NCBI GenBank assembly: GCA_049301135.1
Contig: JBAQKP010000157.1
Coordinates: 1-11,999, forward strand
Source: JAYXXU01 sp049301135
Lineage (GTDB): Bacteria; Pseudomonadota; Gammaproteobacteria; Pseudomonadales; Moraxellaceae
Length of the DNA stretch: 11,999 nt
Direction: 5' to 3'
Shown: one piece after another, positions 8,244 through 11,999 of the stretch
Layout: every line of letters begins with the position of its first letter
How positions within the stretch are numbered: the stretch's first letter is position 1
Notes under the pieces: model-generated
The model's input: only the letters and a program-made list of their open reading frames with translations
The model's database searches: none
What the model was told of the DNA's origin: nothing
Program-made: the position numbers and the translations under genes

Positions 8244-8273
8244 TTCACCCGATGATCATTTTAACGCTACAAT
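8244..8273 (+). promoter_or_regulatory. Possible sigma70-type promoter for the ATPase/DUF4276 operon
   Basis: A -10 match TACAAT (8268-8273) lies 24 bases before the ATPase start, with a weak -35 TTCACC (8244-8249) at an 18-base spacing. An 8-bp perfect palindrome, ATGATCAT (8252-8259), sits between the boxes and could be an operator. The region lies just inside the Tn3-type end, so the operon would carry its own promoter when moved. This is an inference from short motifs. Confidence 0.35.
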
Positions 8274-8297
8274 CCCCGCAAGCTTGAGGGTAGCAGC

Positions 8298-9500
8298 ATG
8301 CAGCAGTCCAATCAGACGCCATACCGACGGATTACCGCAATTACGATTCAGGGCTTTCGTAGCCTTGCTGATATTCAGCAGTTGCCATTGCCGCAACTGA
8401 GTGTATTGATCGGCTCCAACGGGGCTGGCAAATCCAATCTGATTCGGTTTTTCGAGCTATTGGGCTGCATGTTGAACGGTCAGCATCTGCAAGACTTTGT
8501 GATTCGACATGGTGGTGGTGACGATCAGTTGTTTATGGGTGCACGGCATACACCAACGTTACAAGCAGCGATTCATGTGCAACTGTCACACAGCTTATAT
8601 GCCTATGCGTTTGCACTGAGCCATACCCCCGCACAAGACACGCTGTATCTGAGTAGTGAGGTATTTGGGGCAGTCGATCCGGTCAGTGGACAGATTCACG
8701 ATGAAGTGGTTTTGCCGACGCCTGCACGCGAGGCACAGTTGGTCAGTGTGGTACAGCAGGATGTCACGCCTACGCTATTATTTCCTAGTGTACTCGGTCG
8801 TGAGCAATCGGCGTTATCTGCCACTCAGCTTGAGCAAGCCCGTGAAATGGTGCATTGCTTACAGCGTTGCTCCACCTACCAGTTTCACGATACCTCAGAC
8901 AATGCCTATATCAAACAGGCATGGGATGTCAGTGACAACACATGGCTACGGCATGACGGCGGTAACTTGGCCGCGATACTGCTGCATCTGTACCAGCATG
9001 ATGTCAAACGCTATCAGTTGATCGTGCGGCAGATTCAGCGGGTATTGCCGAGCTTTGCTGACTTTGTACTTCAGCCCAGTTATGGCAAGATCTCTTTACG
9101 CTGGCGCAGTCCAACGACCGATAAGACCTTTGGGGCGCACTTGACCTCAGATGGTTCACTCCGTTTATTTTGTTTATTGACCCTCCTCAACCTGCCCGAT
9201 CAGATGTTACCGGATGTGTTGTTTTTGGATGAGCCGGAATTGGGTTTGCATCCGCATGCGATTAACTTGGTTGCGGCAGGTCTAAAGCGCGTGGCGCAAC
9301 GCCGTCAGGTGTTTATTGCCACTCAGTCACCGTACATGGTCGATTGTTTTGAGCTGGAAAACATGATCGTGGCACGTCTGGCCGAAGACGGCTCCACCAC
9401 CTTAAACACGTTGGATCGTGCCAACTACCAACAGTGGCTAGATGATGAGTATCAACTGTCCGAGTTGTGGCTGACTGACGTGATTGGCAGTTCATCATGA
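8298..9500 (+). CDS. AAA_21/RecF-like ATPase, probable defence ATPase partnered with DUF4276
   Basis: This 400-residue ATPase has an ABC/SMC-type head and no long coiled coil. The N-terminus ITIQGFRSLADIQQLPLPQL leads into Walker A GSNGAGKS (39-46). A middle region contains QFHDTS (195-200) and the HDGGNLAAIL stretch (219-228). An ABC-signature-like LTSDGSLRL (282-290), Walker B VLFLDEPE (307-314), D-loop ELGLHPH and switch motif ATQSPYMVD (342-349) follow. The protein lacks the C-terminal TOPRIM domain that full OLD nucleases carry; that role seems to be supplied by the next gene, which it overlaps by ATGA. The start has GAGG upstream. Pairs of this type are widespread accessory genes, and two-gene ATPase/TOPRIM systems such as PARIS are proven anti-phage defences; a defence role here is inference. 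The ATPase itself is well supported. Confidence 0.88.
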   Translation: MQQSNQTPYRRITAITIQGFRSLADIQQLPLPQLSVLIGSNGAGKSNLIRFFELLGCMLNGQHLQDFVIRHGGGDDQLFMGARHTPTLQAAIHVQLSHSLYAYAFALSHTPAQDTLYLSSEVFGAVDPVSGQIHDEVVLPTPAREAQLVSVVQQDVTPTLLFPSVLGREQSALSATQLEQAREMVHCLQRCSTYQFHDTSDNAYIKQAWDVSDNTWLRHDGGNLAAILLHLYQHDVKRYQLIVRQIQRVLPSFADFVLQPSYGKISLRWRSPTTDKTFGAHLTSDGSLRLFCLLTLLNLPDQMLPDVLFLDEPELGLHPHAINLVAAGLKRVAQRRQVFIATQSPYMVDCFELENMIVARLAEDGSTTLNTLDRANYQQWLDDEYQLSELWLTDVIGSSS

Positions 9501-10138
9501 GTCAGACATTTATTCGCGCGGGCATTGTCTGCGAAGGCGCAACTGAAACCGAGTTTGTCAAAACCTGCTTAACGCCGCATCTGTTGCCATACGGCGTGCA
9601 TGCCATTCCCAAAGATATGCAAGGCAATGTCAGTGTTGAGCGGACAGCACAGTTCATGCGCAACTTTGCCCATCAGTTTGATTACGTCACCACGTTTCTG
9701 GACTTCTACGGTTTCAAAGGCAACAGCCTGCCCGATGGTCAACCTAAACAGGACTTACTGACCCTAGAGCAGTCGATCATGACCATGCTGCACAATAAGT
9801 CCACGCATGCCTTGCCACACCTGAAGCCGTATATCCAGCAATATGAGTTTGAGGCACTGCTGTTCAGCGATATTACGCACTTTGATTGGGTGGTGGACGG
9901 CTGGAATGACAGCACAGCCGCGCAATTAAAGGCGGTGTGTGATCAGTACCCTAACCCAGAACAAATCAATCACGGCAGACAAACTGCCCCATCAAAACGC
10001 CTCATTCAAATTTTCTCTGGTGCATATGACAAGGTCGAACATGGCCCACTGATTGCGGAGAGTATTGGACTGGCAAAGATTCGTGAGAAATGTCCTCGTT
10101 TTAATCAGTGGGTGACGTGGCTGGAGGGTTTGGGCTAA
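9497..10138 (+). CDS. DUF4276 family protein (TOPRIM-like candidate nuclease subunit)
   Basis: This 213-residue protein fits the DUF4276 family. It has an N-terminal strand then CEGATE (12-17, with E13), TFLDFYGFKG (66-75, with D69), QQYEFEALLFSD (114-125, with E117 and E119), PSKRLI (165-170), YDKVEHGP (177-184) and a final IREKCPRFNQWVTWLE. The early conserved Glu and the later Asp after a hydrophobic strand recall the metal-binding acidic residues of TOPRIM nucleases, as in RloB-like and DUF4435 proteins, so it is the likely effector of the ATPase encoded just before. Translation is coupled by the ATGA overlap. Whether it cuts DNA, cuts RNA (for example tRNA) or acts otherwise is not visible. 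Only one Asp of the usual DxD pair is present (D-F-Y). The family assignment is from memory of its motifs and fairly secure; the function is inferred. Confidence 0.82.
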   Translation: MSQTFIRAGIVCEGATETEFVKTCLTPHLLPYGVHAIPKDMQGNVSVERTAQFMRNFAHQFDYVTTFLDFYGFKGNSLPDGQPKQDLLTLEQSIMTMLHNKSTHALPHLKPYIQQYEFEALLFSDITHFDWVVDGWNDSTAAQLKAVCDQYPNPEQINHGRQTAPSKRLIQIFSGAYDKVEHGPLIAESIGLAKIREKCPRFNQWVTWLEGLG

Positions 10139-10417
10139 GTGGATCGATCACGTTTAAACGGTTTACGCATGCCCAAATTGCTTCAGCGATTTAATGAGGT
10201 GCACGACAGCTTAGGCGCTGCTACCCCAGTTGATCTGACCGATTGGGCAAGGGTAGCTGCAATGACAGACGAAGAAATTGCATTTGATCGGGACAATCCA
10301 GCCACGACAGAGGTGGATTGGGCAGGTGCGGATCAGGTCTTGCGGTATTGTGTGAATACGCATACGCGGTGGCTGTTCACAATTACGTTTGTACTGATTG
10401 CTGGATTGCTGTGTTGA
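10139..10417 (+). CDS. Small coupled ORF of unknown function with a C-terminal hydrophobic segment
   Basis: This 92-residue ORF starts with GTG on the base after the DUF4276 stop, with GGAGGG 10 bases upstream (10123-10128), so it is probably translated by coupling and belongs to the ATPase/DUF4276 operon. An internal ATG at 10169 is a weaker alternative start. The middle (DWARVAAMTDEEIAFDRDNP, residues about 35-54) resembles the DW-R-x-MTDEEI-D stretch of small antitoxin-like proteins such as BrnA, though the match is short and the usual toxin partner is absent. The last 15 residues (WLFTITFVLIAGLLC) are hydrophobic enough for a membrane anchor. It may be a genuine third component, a remnant of an antitoxin joined to junk sequence, or an untranslated frame. 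I do not recognise it as a known family. Confidence 0.5.
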   Translation: MDRSRLNGLRMPKLLQRFNEVHDSLGAATPVDLTDWARVAAMTDEEIAFDRDNPATTEVDWAGADQVLRYCVNTHTRWLFTITFVLIAGLLC

Positions 10418-10432
10418 GCATTTTTAGTATTT

Positions 10433-10461
10433 AACCTTTGCTCTCTAGCAGGTTTTATAAT
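10433..10461 (+). promoter_or_regulatory. Consensus -10 box with overlapping dyad upstream of the Fic operon
   Basis: TATAAT at 10456-10461 is a perfect -10 hexamer on the plus strand. Just upstream, AACCT (10433-10437) and AGGTT (10450-10454) form the arms of a dyad with an inner GCT/AGC pair, covering the position of the -35 box, where no good hexamer is seen. Followed by TTTT, the dyad could also act as a weak terminator for the preceding operon. An operator for autoregulation by the antitoxin is an attractive but unproved reading. Confidence 0.4.
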
Positions 10462-10547
10462 CGTGTTTCTGTCGAGTGTTTGGGTTGTGATAGACGAAAG
10501 CCTTCAAGCGGTATAGCATTAAACCAGCATGCCGACCGGAGCGCATC

Positions 10548-10751
10548 ATGACCGCAGCACAAACAGAGTTCCAAAAAAACCGTGATCGAGCCATGGGGAT
10601 TGTCGATCTTGAGTTTGATGATAGTGTGATTGCCAACAGCCAAACAGAGCTTATGGCGATGTTTGATCGGGTTGAACGTGGCGAATCCACTTTTGAGCAA
10701 GAAGATGCTGCACTGATGCTGCGTTGGCGCGAACTAAAACAGCATGCTTAA
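10548..10751 (+). CDS. VbhA-like antitoxin of a Fic toxin pair, with a non-canonical inhibitory motif
   Basis: This 67-residue protein lies three bases before a Fic-domain gene, in the position and size expected of class I Fic antitoxins. The start follows GGAG at a good distance. The pattern of a first helix (EFQKNRDRAMGIVDLE), a short linker and a second part (MFDRVERGESTFEQ) recalls VbhA. VbhA-type antitoxins insert a helix carrying (S/T)xxxE(G/N) into the active site of the toxin, where the Glu pairs with the second Arg of the Fic motif. The best equivalent here is I18-V-D-L-E22-F23: the Glu is kept, but Ser/Thr is replaced by Ile and Gly/Asn by Phe. This matters because the toxin also lacks that second Arg. 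Assignment as antitoxin is by position and general likeness, not by a clear motif. Confidence 0.68.
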   Translation: MTAAQTEFQKNRDRAMGIVDLEFDDSVIANSQTELMAMFDRVERGESTFEQEDAALMLRWRELKQHA

Positions 10752-10754
10752 CCC

Positions 10755-11399
10755 ATGACTTCCAACGACTATGAATCGGTCAAGCAACAGCTTGCGGCTG
10801 TCAATCCACACAGCTCACGGGCTGAGATGGAAGCTGCTGACAATCTTGAAAGAAGAATTACCACCGCACGTATTGCCAGATTGAAGGAAAGCCCCATTCA
10901 GGGCAACTATGACTTTAAACACCTAGCCATGATCCATGAGCGGATTTTCACTGGGCTGTATGACCATGCAGGACAGGTCAGAGATTTTGATTTTCATAAA
11001 TACTCTCCGGTTAGGGAGCGCAGTGACTTTGCGCCGTTTGGCCAAGTTGTCGCTATGATTGATGAGGTGGCTCTGCAACTCGCTGCCCAGAACCATTTAA
11101 AGCAACTGAGCCAAGTCGATTTTATCGATGCACTAACGCCGATTTACGCAGCAATTAACCATGCGCATCCATTCGAGGAAGGCAACGGACGTGCTGCACA
11201 AACCATGATTGCGCAGTTGGTTAAAGATGCAGGCTATGACTTAAAATTTGATTTACTGAATCGAGCGGAGTGGGCACTGGCCTGTTCTAAGGCGATGCCA
11301 CATAGCCGAATGCATGAGGGCGTCGTTCCTTATGCTCAGCCGATTGACCTAAAGCCACTGCAACAGCAGTTGGCTAAGATCGTCGTGTCGCTGGTCTAA
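10755..11399 (+). CDS. fic: Fic-domain protein (FicT/VbhT-like toxin) with altered active-site motif
   Basis: This 214-residue Fic protein is headed by a predominantly helical N-terminal region (residues 1-45). It contains LAMIHERIFTGLYDHAGQVR (57-76), a flap region near RERSDFAPFGQV (87-98) that normally docks the target, and the catalytic loop HPFEEGNGRAAQ (138-149). The family motif is HxFx(D/E)GNGRxxR. His138, the acidic residue, Gly-Asn-Gly and the first Arg are present, but the last Arg is Gln149. That Arg normally holds the ATP gamma-phosphate and pairs with the antitoxin Glu. Related FicT toxins AMPylate DNA gyrase and topoisomerase IV; whether this one does is open, and it may be weakened, changed in donor, or inactive. 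The frame is intact and follows the antitoxin stop by three bases. Confidence 0.9.
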   Translation: MTSNDYESVKQQLAAVNPHSSRAEMEAADNLERRITTARIARLKESPIQGNYDFKHLAMIHERIFTGLYDHAGQVRDFDFHKYSPVRERSDFAPFGQVVAMIDEVALQLAAQNHLKQLSQVDFIDALTPIYAAINHAHPFEEGNGRAAQTMIAQLVKDAGYDLKFDLLNRAEWALACSKAMPHSRMHEGVVPYAQPIDLKPLQQQLAKIVVSLV

Positions 11400-11515
11400 C
11401 TGATTATTAGAGCTACTGAGCGGGGTGAGAGTAAAGCGGCCTGCGCTGCTGTTTGGGTCGTCCACTAAGGTATACGCATGAGCAAAGCAGGTTGTAACGC
11501 ACATACTCCTGAATG
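11400..11515. other. Short non-coding gap after fic
   Basis: I see no gene, tRNA or clear terminator here. It contains the region that has replaced the 3' end of the truncated minus-strand XRE gene, since no frame of this stretch continues the expected C-terminus of that family. Confidence 0.4.
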
Positions 11516-11697
11516 CTACTCTGCTTGGTTTTCGACCTGTGAGATACTCGCTTGCGACACACCCAGACGCTCAGCCAACTGAGCTTGTGTGATGCCTTGT
11601 TGCTTACGCAGTTCTGCTAGACGTATAGCGGCCTGAATCTGGTCAGCTTTCGCCAAGATTTTACCTTGACACTCTAGGGGTTGAGCGGCCTTGCCAT
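11516..11697 (-). pseudogene. Frameshifted and 3'-truncated XRE-family antitoxin (HigA-like)
   Basis: On the minus strand an ATG at 11697 has a strong ribosome-binding site (GGAGG) and reads MARPLNP, then hits TAG at 11676-11674 right after a run of four C. If the run had five C, the frame would pass into LECQGKILAKADQIQAAIRL, then AELRKQQGITQAQLAERLGV and SQASISQVENQAE, a textbook XRE helix-turn-helix antitoxin. The protein then stops at 11518-11516 just after the recognition helix, where complete relatives continue with about 25-30 residues (typically a VSTL..YI.ALGG-type stretch). The gene thus carries a single-base deletion and has lost its 3' end. An intact 85-residue frame from 11773 also spans the HTH, but its N-terminal part reads across the upstream gene in the wrong frame. 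Repression activity is unlikely to remain. Confidence 0.62.
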
Positions 11698-11699
11698 CC

Positions 11700-11846
11700 T
11701 TACTGTTCCTCCGGTTGCGCCAAGTGCCGCACATAAATCGCTTTAGTCCGAGGAGGCATGAGCCCATCACCACGTTTATTACCGGTACACAACACCAAAC
11801 ATGAGCTAAAATTTTTATAGGTCGAGGCGCTTATAAGGCTGATTTG
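11700..11846 (-). pseudogene. Possible 3' remnant of the toxin gene preceding the XRE antitoxin
   Basis: A minus-strand open frame ends in TAA at 11702-11700, three bases before the antitoxin ATG, and overlaps its ribosome-binding site. This is the normal toxin-then-antitoxin order of HigBA-type pairs. The visible residues include SSCLVLCTGNKRGDGL and MPPRTKAIYVRHLAQPEEQ at the end. The frame is closed by TGA at 11849-11847 without a good start, so at best the last 48 codons survive. I do not recognise the family from these residues. The claim rests on position and coupling rather than on a motif. Confidence 0.3.
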
Positions 11847-11877
11847 TCACGTCTCAAGCTGTGCTCGTAGCAATTCA

Positions 11878-11915
11878 GGGGTCGTCTCAGAAAACGGAAA
11901 AAATCGTACGCTAAG
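11878..11915 (+). mobile_element. Tn3-family 38-bp terminal inverted repeat, left end pointing right (IR-2)
   Basis: The sequence begins GGGGTCGTCTCAGAAAACGG and ends with AATCGTACGCTAAG, a classic Tn3-family terminal repeat. Its inner end overlaps the stop codon of a resolvase gene that runs toward it, which fixes the element as lying to the right. The five bases just outside, ATTCA (11873-11877), would be one copy of the target duplication. The other end, transposase and res site lie outside the window. It is in the same orientation as the copy at 8127-8164. Confidence 0.88.
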
Positions 11916-11999
11916 ATCGCGTTGAGGCTGGCAACCACCGATACAGCGTTGCGACAGAAACCCCCAAATTATTGGCGACATCTTTAGGCGGCATTCCCC
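11911..11999 (-). CDS. tnpR: TnpR-type resolvase (serine recombinase), C-terminal fragment cut by the window edge
   Basis: Reading leftward from the window end, the last 28 residues are GMPPKDVANNLGVSVATLYR followed by WLPASTRS, then TAG at 11913-11911. This is the helix-turn-helix DNA-binding tail of Tn3-family serine resolvases, which resolve cointegrates at the res site during replicative transposition. The N-terminal catalytic domain is outside the window. The stop codon lies inside the 38-bp terminal repeat, so the gene runs right to the end of its transposon. tnpA is expected beyond the right edge. Confidence 0.85.
   Translation of the reverse strand, partial: GMPPKDVANNLGVSVATLYRWLPASTRS

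Noticed and set aside
8185..8400. Plus-strand 71-codon frame upstream of and overlapping the ATPase start
   Set aside because: It overlaps the ATPase N-terminus in another frame; the ATPase start has its own ribosome-binding site and family-typical N-terminus. The frame shows no known features.
10445..10700. Two overlapping minus-strand open frames of 81 codons
   Set aside because: They run antisense through the Fic antitoxin gene and its promoter, have no ribosome-binding site of note, and their residues look like random translation.
11420..11468. GGGG at 11422 and CTAAG at 11464 as another Tn3 terminal repeat
   Set aside because: The spacing exceeds 38 bases and the central AGAAAACGG block is absent.
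11800..11850. Possible XerC/XerD (pdif-like) site around AAATTTTTATAG and CTTATAAGG
   Set aside because: The arms do not match the 11+6+11 layout; only AT-rich fragments resemble it.
1..11999. CRISPR arrays, tRNA or rRNA genes
   Set aside because: No regularly spaced short repeats and no tRNA cloverleaf or rRNA-like stretch were seen on either strand by eye.

Overview
The window looks like an accessory region from a gammaproteobacterium, on a plasmid or in a chromosomal island. By eye the base composition is about half G+C. The CueR protein is close in layout to the enterobacterial one, and there are Tn3-family transposon ends and a Tn3-type resolvase tail. A Moraxellaceae or similar host is possible, but the sequence alone does not settle the genus.

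Layout, left to right. (1) Positions 1-4842 hold divalent-metal efflux genes: the 3' part of a CzcB-type periplasmic adaptor, a complete CzcA-type RND pump with the divalent-cation motif, and a DmeF-type cation diffusion facilitator with a His-rich loop. (2) Positions 4989-8113 hold a copper operon, copZ-copA-cueR. It is read from a promoter with a CueR-type dyad in a stretched spacer, and cueR is the last gene, so the regulator should raise its own expression. (3) At 8127-8164, 13 bases after cueR, there is a 38-bp Tn3-family terminal-repeat sequence that starts GGGG, ends TAAG and points right. (4) Positions 8298-10417 hold a candidate defence operon: an AAA_21/RecF-like ATPase, a DUF4276 TOPRIM-like protein overlapping it by four bases (ATGA), and a small coupled ORF that starts with GTG directly after the DUF4276 stop. 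(5) Positions 10548-11399 hold a VbhA-like antitoxin and Fic toxin pair, in which both partners depart from the canonical motifs. (6) On the minus strand, 11516-11846 holds the wreck of another type II toxin-antitoxin pair, with a frameshifted and 3'-truncated XRE antitoxin. (7) At 11878-11915 there is a second 38-bp Tn3 end in the same orientation as the first, overlapping the stop codon of a resolvase gene that runs out of the window.

Working together: the left 8 kb is an ordinary metal-resistance block in which periplasm-spanning, inner-membrane and P-type pumps cover Co/Zn/Cd/Ni and Cu. The right 4 kb is a cargo segment of defence and addiction genes lying between two Tn3 ends in direct orientation. 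The most interesting reading is a nested transposition unit: one distal inverted repeat to the right of the window could pair with either left end, so the same transposase could move a core element or a larger one carrying the ATPase/DUF4276 and Fic modules. The ATPase-TOPRIM pair resembles the split OLD-family logic of PARIS and Gabija but uses DUF4276. The third small gene and the degenerate Fic pair are the least explained parts.
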